DNA from: Monoraphidium neglectum | Lineage: Eukaryota > Chlorophyta > Chlorophyceae > Sphaeropleales > Selenastraceae | DNA: 64,000 bases | Reading direction: 5' to 3' | Assembly: GCF_000611645.1 (NCBI RefSeq) | Contig: NW_014013612.1 | Span: 1 to 64,000, forward strand | In this document: positions 12,601-21,897 of the stretch, one piece after another | How positions within the stretch are numbered: position 1 is the stretch's first letter | How the letters are laid out: each line of letters starts with the position of its first letter | Program-made: the position numbers and the translations under genes | Notes under the pieces: model-generated | Database searches by the model: none | What the model was told of the DNA's origin: nothing | Seen by the model: the letters and a program-made list of their open reading frames with translations, nothing else

Positions 12601-15555
12601 GTGTCTACCTGACCGGCACCACGGGCCTGGCGGGTACGCCTGACGCGACGCTGGCCAACCCAGTGCGCCAGAAGGAGACCAACCTGGGCAACCTGTTCTG
12701 CGACGCCATCCAGTGGTTCATCAAGGTGAGCGTCTGCAGGGGCGGGGTGGGAAAGGGTGGGGGCCGCTTTGCCGGGAGGAATTTGGGCAGCCATGCGCGG
12801 GGGCAGGCTGACTGGGTTGTGGTCAAGTTGGCCGGGGGGCCCACAGCTTGAGCTTGGGTGCATGAACAGCTGCAGCCGCCAGCATTTTCCCACATGAGGG
12901 CGAAACCCAAAGATTACGCATGCACTCTCGCATCCAAGCACTTGAACCGTTGCTGCGTGCCCACTAGCATAAACGCGCCTCCTCACACCATCCCTCCCTC
13001 ACTCTCCAACCCCCGTCGGTCCCGCGTGTCAGACCAAGACCAACATCCTGGCAGACCCGGCCCTCAAGGGCCTGCCCCTGGTCTCGATCCAGAACGGTGG
13101 CGGTATCCGTGCCTCCATCCCCGCGGGCACCATCAAGCAGGGCGACCTCATCACCGTCTCGCCCTTTGGCAACTACGTCGTGGTCAAGCGCGTGTCGGCC
13201 GCCAACGTCATCGCGGCGCTGCAGAACGGCGTCTCCCAGTGGTCGGCCACGGCGCCCGCTGGCCGTTTCCCTCAGGTGCTCGGCAAATCCTAGTGTCCTT
13301 CCTCTGGGGTGGCAGAAATGTCTTTTAAAAAGAGGACAGTGTGTCGCCTTTGGTAATCGTGCAGGCGCCACCCCCGGTATAATCGGCCTCCCGCACGCCC
13401 ACCTGTTGCTGCCTGCACCCAAGCTTATCGTGCTATCTCTGCCAACCCTCCTGAGCATGACCGAGCAACATCATATTCGCACCTCTCCGTCTTCCCAGGT
13501 AGCCGGCCTGCGTTACGCCTTTTCCTCCGCCCAGCCGGCTGCTCAGCGCCTGGGGCGTGTCGTCCTGGATGACGGCCGGGAGCTGGGAGTGCAGTACACC
13601 GGGGATGTCATCGTCGCGACTAACCAGTTCATGGGCCTCGTGCCCGCCGGGGACGGGTGCGCGTGACACTGTGCTTGATCTGCGGTCCTGTTTCGTGATC
13701 ACACAACCAGCCACGGCACACACGTTGTCATCTGGGGTGTTTGTTCAGAAGCTTCTTGCTATCTCTCTTTTTCACCCCCGGAAAATGGGAGTGTTTGCAG
13801 TCAACACTTGCGGGATCCAAAAGATGTGGTGAACTGTTCTGCACAGCAATGCACTGCACAGCCCTTGCTCCCTTGGTCCCACCTGCGGGCGTTCGCTGGC
13901 GTCCCTACCCCCCACCATGACCACCACCGCGCCCCCGGCCATCCCCACTACCAGGTACACCGTGCTGGGTGACGCCCCCCTGATCATCGACACCTCACGG
14001 CCCCTCAACGAGGTCCTGTCAGCCTACATTGCCACGTTCACGCCCATAGCGCCAGCGGTGGACGGCCGCATCGGCGACTGCAGCGTCAATCCGGGCGCCC
14101 TACTGTGCCCTCAGAACCTGCCGGTGTCTGCGCTGCCCGTGAAGCAGTCCAGCACCAGGGTGCGTCAGGGGCGGGGCGCTGGTGTGGCACAAACGCACCT
14201 GATGCGAGGTCACAGAAACTGGGACCTGTCAGCTGCAACATGTGCTGACCCACCCATGCCCAACTGCACCCCCCCCCCCCGTTGGTAGCCTTTGCTGGAT
14301 ACTGCACCCTGCCGCCACACGGTCACCTTGCCGCACTTGCACCTGTGCTTCCATTTCCAGGCTGTCAAGCTCCGCACCACAAAGCGCAAGGTCAACGGCA
14401 CCGCAGCGCTGGCAGTGAACGGTGTTTTCGACGACTTCATCCTCACAGGCTCCTCCAAGAACCCCTGGTTCGAGGTGCGCGCGCTCATGCTCGCGGTGCT
14501 GATCGCCCTGCTCGCTCTTGCTCCTTGCACCCATGTCAGACTCACTCGCACGGCGCAACACAATGAGCTGCAGCCCCCAACCTCCTGACCCGTCACCATA
14601 CTGATCCCCCAACGCAGATCGACCTGCAGTCAAACCTGACTGTCGAGTCTGTGGCCCTGTTTGCACCCACGCTGCGTGCCAACGAGGTCCTGCCAATCAA
14701 GGACTACCTTGCCACAGACAGCCTGGTCGTGCGCGTGAGCACAGTGGCCTCCAAGAAGACCAAGCTTTACACAGGGTGCGCGTGGGTGTGCGCAAAGAAG
14801 TTTTCGTCGGTGGCTGCACTGGCCCTGTTTTATGTGCCCTGAGCCTGTGGCACACACACCTCTCAAAGGCATGCACACCCCTTGCAAACCGGGGGCCGTT
14901 TTGCAACTGGTGTATGCTATTCTGTCAGGTGCTGCACTGTGCTGGCTGCGCTGGGCCGCACCGTGCTGTGCCGTGCCCGTGTCGTGCCGTGCCGCCCCAC
15001 GACGTGCTGTGGTAGCACTGCACTGTGGTGCGATGTGCTACAGTATGCGCAGGCACGATCAACAGCAGGCAGTCGTCTGCCTCTCCGTCGCCTCTCCTTC
15101 CTCGCCCACTGCCTCCCTCCTCTGCCACGCCGCAGGACCAGTGCCACGCTGTGTGGCACCTTGACACTCCCCCTGGCTGCGCAGGCCAACAGCACCACTG
15201 GCTCTGTGCTCAAGTGCGCGTTGAGCGGCAGCGCAGGCACCCAGGCACTCCCCAAGGTGAGCGTAGGGTTGGTGGTTGGTACGAGGAAGCAGCTCGGCCC
15301 CATGTCATGTGAGACCTCCGCCCCAAACTGGCGTGCTCCCTTTATGGGCGCCGTGTCATGAACCGCATTGCGGAGGCCCTGAGCACACTGACACAAAGTT
15401 GCAAACCATCGCCGGTCTCGTCACACTCCCTCTTCCCGCCAAAACATAATCCACCCCAACAGGGCCGCTTCATCAGCATCGCGCTGCAGCGGGCCAAAAA
15501 CAAGGCGGGGCAGCTCCTCTTTGCTGAGCTCAAGCTTGTGACGCGCCTGACTTGA
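9615..15555 (+). CDS. Secreted 5'-nucleotidase/metallophosphoesterase (UshA/NT5E type)
   Basis: Dinuclear metallophosphoesterase likely to hydrolyse extracellular nucleotides (phosphate scavenging). Fifteen phase-consistent exons: 9615-9694, 9963-10010, 10217-10371, 10772-10887, 11141-11342, 11628-11952, 12149-12320, 12543-12725, 13033-13275, 13499-13656, 13955-14159, 14361-14474, 14618-14775, 15136-15256 and 15463-15555; about 790 aa. The N-terminus has a signal peptide (hydrophobic LMVALLAFGGLLP). Metal-site motifs in order: IVHINDNHARFD, GDQFQGT, TPGNHEFDYS, ALTHVG and IIGGHSH. The 5'-nucleotidase C-terminal domain follows, with KETNLGNLFCDAI, QNGGGIRASIPAG, and GDLITVSPFGNYVVV. About 200 further residues at the C-terminus are unfamiliar, Thr/Ser/Leu-rich and may be a wall- or surface-associated domain. 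The 12320/12543 junction is the least certain because an alternative CAG lies 7 bases upstream. Confidence 0.9.
11343..11405 (+). repeat. (GT)n tract at a donor site, 5'-nucleotidase intron
   Basis: Alternating GT/GC sequence begins at the donor of the 11343-11627 intron (GTGCGTGTGT) and runs for about 60 bases. See the finding on intron-end GT/CA tracts. Confidence 0.8.
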
Positions 15556-16794
15556 GGGCATCACTTCAACGCTAGCAGTTACAACCACCGGAGGCTTGAG
15601 TTGACAATGTCTCGACGGCTTTTGGGGATTTATGTCCCGCATGACATTGCTGCGCTGTGCAGCAGCAACAGGTTGGATTTGAGGATCCTCACACAATAAG
15701 CGACGATGCCCTCCGCAACACGCACGCCTCAACTGCTGGCGCGCTGCCCTCGTGCACCCTTTGGCACCTTCGTCCTTGCTGCGCCTGTGACGCCACTGCC
15801 ACAAGCAACGCGATGGCAAACGTACGCCGGCGATCTATTGATCTCTACGACTAGCCCCTTCCCAGACGCCACGCCTCTCGCATGGCTGCACCAACGCCGC
15901 CATGGCAGGGGGTCGCCAGATGTGCGGCGGTCACGTGCCTCGATCACCCGCCCTGCAGCGGGTACAGGCCCCAATCGATCTGCTGAAATGCCTGTTTGGA
16001 TATTCCATCATCAACCTTCCGAAGGAACTTGATCTCATTTACTCAAAACTGGCATGCAGCACGCACTGGCATGAAGGAGGGCACGGTGATATTTGAAGCA
16101 CCTTGGCCAGCACAACAGTGGTGTTGGGGCAAGGTTGGCCCTGAATCAAAAGCACTCTGTGTCAACAATCTTATGTGTCCACTTAGTGGTGCAGCATCCA
16201 GCAGGCTCAAGGCCATGACACCTGCCCAGTGGACGACCGGAGTGGCGATACCTGCCCAGCATGCTTTCAGCCAGTTCGCCACTGCCAGGTGCAGGTGCTG
16301 GTGTCGCAGCTCCTTAGATTGCTGCCATGCCGCGTGCGCATAACAAATTTAGCGCGCTCTGTGTTGGTCAAAATATCCTCATTTCAAGACCGCGATCATG
16401 CTGTCAGGTCCTGAGTTGCAATAACCTCCGACCATCAGTTTGAGGAATAACTCCCCATCATCATTTCTGAAAGCTCGCGCGGTAGTGGACGGTACTAGTG
16501 CCACAACACGAGCACTGCGCCAAGCGCATGTGTAGCCGCCGAGAGGCGCCACTATGGTGTACCGTACCTTGCTTTGATGAGAGTGCCTGCTTCGGTAACT
16601 GGTCAATGTTTGATATTTACCATAACTCCTTCGATCGTTCGTCTTGGGAACAAGCCATTGTCGCCTCGCGACAGACGGCGGCCATCGTTCCGTCCCAGGT
16701 CGCTCTTGGTTCAGCCGCGGGCTCTTGTACCGCATAAAACCCACAACCTGTGAACTACAAGCAGCGCGCGCGGGCTGCGCGCCCCGCAGCAGCG
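15556..16794 (+). other. Intergenic stretch, no gene recognised
   Basis: About 1.2 kb between the nucleotidase stop and the GRWD1 start, same orientation. AT content is locally higher than in genes. No coding exon is supported. Confidence 0.45.
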
Positions 16795-19700
16795 ATGCGG
16801 AAGCCTCAAAAGGCAGCGGGCAAGAAGAAGAAGGCGCAAAAGGTGCGTCAGTCGCTCGTACACGCGCTTCAACGCATGTTCTCCGTCATGGAGAAGCTCT
16901 GACCCGCTGCGGTCATGCTTTGCTTGCAGGCGCCAGCGGCGGCAGCAGCCGGCGCGCGCTCCGGTCCTGGCGGCAGCAGCAGCATGGATACAGACCCAGG
17001 CGATGCCGGAGCGCCGTCGGTGAGCGTGGCGTATGCGCACGTGCGCCTGAGCGGCGGCCACTGCTGCTCATGTGCGCTTTCTCTGCTGCTGCGGCCCTGG
17101 GTCCCTTTCAATGCCTCCTCGTCGCCCACCTGCCTCAGCCCCTCGTCGCACACCTGCTGTCCTTGCAGGTGTGGCGCCCCGGCTTGGACCCCGTCGGCGA
17201 GGATGAGGAGCTTGACTACGACCCCACGGCCTACGATTGCCTCCATCGCTTCAACCTGGAGTGGCCCTGCCTGAGCTTCGACATGCTACGCGACGACCTG
17301 GGGGCGCCGCGCGCCGCGTTCCCGCACACCGTTTTCATGGTCGCCGGCACGCAGGCCGCGCAGGCGCGGCAGAACCACATCGCGGTCCTCAAACTTGCCG
17401 CACTCGGCCAGGGCCGCCACGGCAAGCGCGACGGCAAGCGGCGGCGCGGCGGCGGTGACGACGACGAGTCCTCGAGTGACGAGAGCAGCAGCGGGTCGGA
17501 GGGCGGCAGCGACAGTGAAATGGACGCGAGCGATGACGAGGACGACAGGGAGCCGCCGGCGCGCATGCACTACAGGTGGGCGGGGTGCGGCGTAGGGAAG
17601 GGCGTCTTGAGGCGCGACCGGTCGCTGAAATGCTGTGTGCAGGCAGAGGCTTAGGCCATCAGTGTGCCGCCCCTTTCGCACGCTTTTGCTTGACGGCAAA
17701 GTCATCTACGCAGCAGCAGCTGCGGTGCAGCAGGGCCATTAACAGGATCACGGCCCCGTTGGCAGCAGCAGCACACAAGGTGACCTGACCCACCGCGCGT
17801 TATGCTGCCCGCCCCGCACCCCCTTCGCACCCCGCTGCACCAGGCTGGTCCAGCAGAACAGCGGTGTGAACCGGATACGGGCGATGCCGCAGCGGCCAGG
17901 CGTTCTGGCGGTCTGGAACGACAACCGCCAGGTTCGCATCCTGGACGTCAGCGCACAGCTGGCCGAGCTGGCCGCGGAGGAGCAGCTGCCAGCGGCAAAG
18001 CCCCAGAAGGTCACGGTGGGTGCTGGGGTGATTGGCTTTCGGCCAAAGCATTTGGGAGGCTTTGTCTGGAGTTCCAGCCTGCTAGTGTGTATGCCGAGAG
18101 TGAAGAGTTGGTGGTTTGACACGCGCACACGCATGCCTGCAGGAAGAGGCATGCAGCTTCCTGCGAGTCGGTGTGATTGTGTAATTTTAGGGTTTTGGGG
18201 TCGGAAGAAGGCATTGATGATGAACTTGACTAATCCCAGCTCTCTGCAGGCGCTTGCGCCGGTGAGGAGTACCTATGACGGTATCTGAGCCTTTCAACGG
18301 GTGTGGGGTTTGTTAATGTTCTGTACGTGTTCGTTGATTTTGAGGCGTTGATGACGAACTTGACTAATCCCAGCTCTCTGTAGGCGCTTGCGCCGCTGAA
18401 GAGTACCTATGACGGTATCTGAGCCTTTCAAGCGGTGTAGTGTTTGCAGGTTCCTGCACATGTTTGTTGATTTTGAGGCGCTGATGACGAACTTGACTAA
18501 TCCCAGCTCTCTGTAGGCGCTTGCGCCGCTGAGGAATACCTATGACGGTATCTGAGCCTTTTGATTGGCGTGTGGTGGCCATTGCTGTGTGCAATGCGTG
18601 GCGTGTCGGGGACCGACAAGGTGATGATGACGCAAACATCTAATCTAATCAAACCTCCGCAGGCGTGCACAACGGCATTGTGCACGTCGTTGAGGATTCA
18701 CTATGACGGTATCTGAGCCTTGATGTATCACCTTGACCAAGTTTAATGCACGCATGCGTTTACGGGTTATGGGTGTGTTGATCGGGTGTATGGATTGTGG
18801 GTAGGTTTTGATTGGGCGCTGATGACGCAAACATCTAATCTAATCAAACCTCCGCAGGCGTGCACAACGGCATTGTGCACGCCGTTGAGGATCAAATATG
18901 ACGGTATCTGAGCCTTGATGTGTCACCTTGACCTGATTTGATGCACGCATGCGTTTACGGGTTATGGGTGTGTTGATTGTGACTCTGTTTTGATTGGGCG
19001 CTGATGACGCAAACATCTAATCTAATCAAACCTCTGCAGGCGTGCACAACGGCATTGTGCGCGCCGTTGAGGATCAACTATGACGGTATCTGAGCCCGAG
19101 ACTTGTTTTCCATGCAACGACAAACAAAACGGTTGAGAACGTCGCTGGTCAACCTCATACCCCTCCTGTCTCCCTCCCCCCTCCCATGCCCCTCGCAGCT
19201 CAACCCCCTGGCCAGCCACACCCACTCCATGGAGGGCTTTGCCCTGGGGTGGTCCCCCGTCAAAGCCGGCCGCCTGGCCAGCGGCGACTGCAAGCGCCAC
19301 CTACACGTGTGGGAGCCGGCCGAAGGCGGCGGCTGGGCGGTGAGCGGTGTGTACAATGGCCACGAGGACAGCGTCGAGGACATTGCCTGGAGCCACACAG
19401 AGGAGACCGTGTTTGCCAGCTGTGGCGTGGACAAAACGGTCCGAATCTGGGACACGCGCGAGCGGGGGCGCAGCATGCTCAGCGTGGCGGCGCACGACTG
19501 CGACGTCAACGTCATCGGCTGGAACGCCTTGGTGACCTACATGCTGGCGTCGGGCGGCGACGACGGCAGCCTGCGCATCTGGGACTTGCGGGCGTTTAAG
19601 GACGGCGGCTTTGTCAGCCACTTTGCCTTCCACAAGTGAGCCCGGGGCTGTTGATGGGGTGCAGGGGTTGGGCAGGGTTGATGGGCAGCCTGGGGGTGTC

Positions 19701-20385
19701 CTTGTTGCGTTGCAAACGGCACGCTGTGGTCGGGGGAGGATGGGAAAGCCTGCTAGGCCGAAGCAGAGAGCACCTGAGCGGTTTGGGCGCCCTGCCCTCA
19801 TCACCGCCCGCCCCTCGCTACGGCACCTCCACCTCCCTTCGCCAGGGGCGCCGTCACGAGCGTGGAGTGGTCGCCGTACGAGTCGTCCATGCTGGCGACG
19901 TCTGGTGCCGACAACAGCTTGGCAGTCTGGGACCTTGCGCTGGAGCGCGACCCTGAGGAGGAGGAGGCGCTGGCGCCAGAGGGCAACGCGGTGCCGCAGG
20001 TGCGCATGCGTGTGCTGGGCGTGGGTGTGCTTGGATTCAGGTGCAGAGGTGGCAGCGTAGTCAGTCATGACTTGCTTCGTCAGCGTGCACTGGCCCATGG
20101 GTGGCCACTGGTCATGGCGCAGTTGACTGCGGCGCAGCTGGGCTCCATCCTGCTGGTGCGCTCCCCCGTCTGTGCTCCCCCTCTGCGACAGCCGCGCTCC
20201 CCAGCCGCTGACGAGACCTGCACTCTCACCCTCTAAAACTCCAGGAGGAGCTGCCCGCGCAGCTTCTTTTCGTTCACGCGGGCCAGGCTGACATCAAGGA
20301 GCTGCACTGGCACGCGCAGATTCCCGGCATGATTGGCTCCACGGCCGGTGACGGCTTCAACCTCTTCAGGCCCAGCAACCTCTGA
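16795..20385 (+). CDS. GRWD1: Glutamate-rich WD40 protein, GRWD1/Rrb1 type
   Basis: WD40 chaperone involved in 60S ribosome assembly (yeast Rrb1, with ribosomal protein L3) and histone binding in animals. Seven phase-consistent exons: 16795-16842, 16930-17019, 17169-17575, 17844-18015, 19199-19635, 19846-19999 and 20245-20385; 482 aa. The basic N-terminus ([16 protein letters not shown]) is followed by the CAF1C-like signature VWRPG...[14 protein letters not shown] and [10 protein letters not shown] long acidic Asp/Ser/Glu tract follows ([15 protein letters not shown] region). WD repeats are then clear: [83 protein letters not shown]. The C-terminal [20 protein letters not shown] is typical of the family. 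Intron 4 (18016-19198) is exceptional because it holds the snoRNA-like array. ATG 16795 is the first Met of a short basic exon and fits family N-termini. Confidence 0.95.
18206..18296 (+). ncRNA. C/D-box snoRNA candidate A1 (intronic)
   Basis: C box TTGATGA at 18214-18220 (an overlapping perfect ATGATGA at 18217), D box CTGA at 18285-18288. Flanks AAGGC and GCCTT can pair as the terminal stem. Internal hairpin GGCGC-TT-GCGCC. The 16 bases CTATGACGGTATCTGA, ending in the D box, are antisense to conserved 18S rRNA. Confidence 0.65.
18339..18431 (+). ncRNA. C/D-box snoRNA candidate A2 (intronic)
   Basis: C box TTGATGA at 18348-18354, D box CTGA at 18419-18422. Terminal stem TTGAGGC with GCCTTTCAA (G-U allowed). 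Same hairpin and same antisense element as A1. A D'-like CTGA follows the hairpin. Confidence 0.65.
18472..18565 (+). ncRNA. C/D-box snoRNA candidate A3 (intronic)
   Basis: C box CTGATGA at 18481-18487, D box CTGA at 18552-18555. Stem TTGAGGC with GCCTTTTGA. Hairpin and antisense element conserved; D'-like CTGA after the hairpin. Confidence 0.65.
18615..18724 (+). ncRNA. C/D-box snoRNA candidate B1 (intronic)
   Basis: Perfect C box ATGATGA at 18624-18630, D box CTGA at 18713-18716. The terminal stem is perfect: CAAGG (18617-18621) with CCTTG (18718-18722). The internal hairpin differs from type A (CGTGCACAA / TTGTGCACG, 9 bp) but the antisense element before the D box is the same. Confidence 0.68.
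18811..18919 (+). ncRNA. C/D-box snoRNA candidate B2 (intronic)
   Basis: C box CTGATGA at 18819-18825, D box CTGA at 18908-18911. Stem GGGC with GCCT (G-U). The hairpin extends to 11 bp (GGCGTGCACAA / TTGTGCACGCC). Confidence 0.65.
18993..19100 (+). ncRNA. C/D-box snoRNA candidate B3 (intronic)
   Basis: C box CTGATGA at 19001-19007, D box CTGA at 19090-19093. Stem GGGC with GCCC; the 3' side changed from GCCT (B1/B2) to GCCC and still pairs. The hairpin loses one Watson-Crick pair to a G-U pair. It lies about 100 bases upstream of the exon-5 acceptor. Confidence 0.65.
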
Positions 20386-21897
20386 GCAAGCGGCGAGCAC
20401 CTGGAAGGAGGAGCGTGCACAGGGATGGATTGGGGCGTGTGCTGGTATTGACGCGTGTTTCAATGCCGTCCTCAGCCAGCGAAGTGGCATGGTCGTTTTC
20501 TTTTTGTAGCAGCAGCAGTAGCAGCAGCAGCAGCAGGTGTTTTCTTCCCTAGTCTGGCCTTGATGCCCATTGTGACCTGTTTTTTGTGTGTCGTCCATGT
20601 CGTGAGTTGTACTGGGTGTCAAGTTGCCCGTCATGTCAGGCCTGTGCAAGGCGGCTCGTTAAACGCGCTGCGCGCTGTGAGGAGCCCGTGTTGGAGGGCG
20701 GCCTGAGTTCAAGCCTCCCCTGGGTGTTCCCCCGGCGCTCGCGGGCGCCATCGCAGCCTTTGCCGCGGCCTTTGTTGCAATCGACCCTTCAAGGGACTCA
20801 CAAGGCTGTGCCTGAAGAGCGCTTTGATTCGCTGTAAATAGGTGCAATACAAATCCAGGACAAATTGGGCCTTCTTCGCGGGTGTGTGGCTGATGGTGCT
20901 CATGGATGTCACCCGCCGGCTGCGGTATGAACACAGGCACGCGTGCAGCGTTACGGGGCAGTTACAGTGAGGATGCGGCTGTGCTCTGCGTGCCGCGAGC
21001 TGGATGGAGTGCGACTTGGGCGGTATCATGTCAACAACCGAAACAAGCGGGGCAACATAAGCGCCAGCCAGTGTGTTGGGAGACAGGTGCTTTGTTTGTA
21101 CAGGACATTACCAGGCGGGTGCACCCGCTGCCTGGCCGCTCGGCGACCAACCTTTAGTGAAGTGGCTGGCACGATGTACCGGTAGCACGCGCAGGCGCAT
21201 CAAAACGGCAAAGGATTCTTAATCCAGTCAGGGGACACAGTGTACGGTATGATAAGGTGCAGGACTGTAGAGCCACTGCTCTTGCGGTGCTCCAGCTCTC
21301 ACTTGCGGGACTTGCGCGGAAACAACGCAACACAAGGCGGAACTAGCAATTGGATTTTATCTAGCAAGTTATTCTACACGGCTGATTGCCGCAGCGAGCG
21401 AGGGGTGCAACCGAAAAGCTGTGGGCCCCTTTGTTGATGGACCATTTACCGGGTAGTTTTGATCGTCTCTAGTCGTCTCTACCAGCTGGTTCCAGGGTGG
21501 AGCGCTCGCTGCGAGGCGTGGGGGACTCAAAACCACCTGAACAGCGGGCGCGGCAGCGAGCTGTTGGGCTCACAGGACCAGCATGGTGAGTTTAACGTTG
21601 TTAAACACAGGTCGGTGTATGTCCCCAGCGGAGGATGGGCACACGTCGCTGCAGGCGATATGCTGCCGCAGCCATCGCCGCATTGTGCATCCGGCACGCG
21701 GCGCATGCGGTGCACGGTTGCAGCAGCACTGCATTCCACTTGTGACCATGGCCAGGTGGATAACAGGCTTCGCTCAGTTATTGCCTGCGCAGTGCCGGCG
21801 GTCAAGCCAGCATGCAGCTGCCGCTTGGTCACATGCAGTGAGCACGGCCGCATGCGACGCATGCCCCTCACTGGCTGTGTAGGTCCAGAGGCTGCCA
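20386..21897 (+). other. Intergenic stretch with CAG tract; no gene recognised
   Basis: About 1.5 kb between GRWD1 and the ABCA gene. It holds an interrupted (CAG)n tract at about 20508-20537 and the putative GRWD1 polyadenylation signal. No splice-consistent coding exons were found. Confidence 0.5.
20833..20837 (+). promoter_or_regulatory. TGTAA polyadenylation-type motif
   Basis: TGTAA is the usual green-algal poly(A) signal. This one is about 450 bases after the GRWD1 stop, far but the first clear example. Confidence 0.35.

Larger units (their letters stand above)
18206..19100 (+). repeat. Tandem array of two related repeat types (A x3, B x3)
   Basis: Type A units recur every about 134 bases and type B units every about 180-195 bases. 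Spacers between B copies are also duplicated (CGCATGCGTTTACGGGTTAT at about 18751 and 18947), so amplification involved unit plus spacer. The whole array lies inside one GRWD1 intron. Confidence 0.9.

Noticed and set aside
18206..19100. Repeat units as coding micro-exons (each has a CTAAT branch-like site, CTGCAG/CCGCAG acceptor-like sequence and short frames such as [12 protein letters not shown])
   Set aside because: Frames end at once in the conserved TGA of the D box, the WD40 protein reads through correctly when the whole intron is removed, and box/stem conservation fits RNA genes better.
20640..20745. tRNA-like segment (GAGTTCAAGCC resembles a T-loop)
   Set aside because: The flanking 5-base stems do not pair and no acceptor or anticodon arm could be built.
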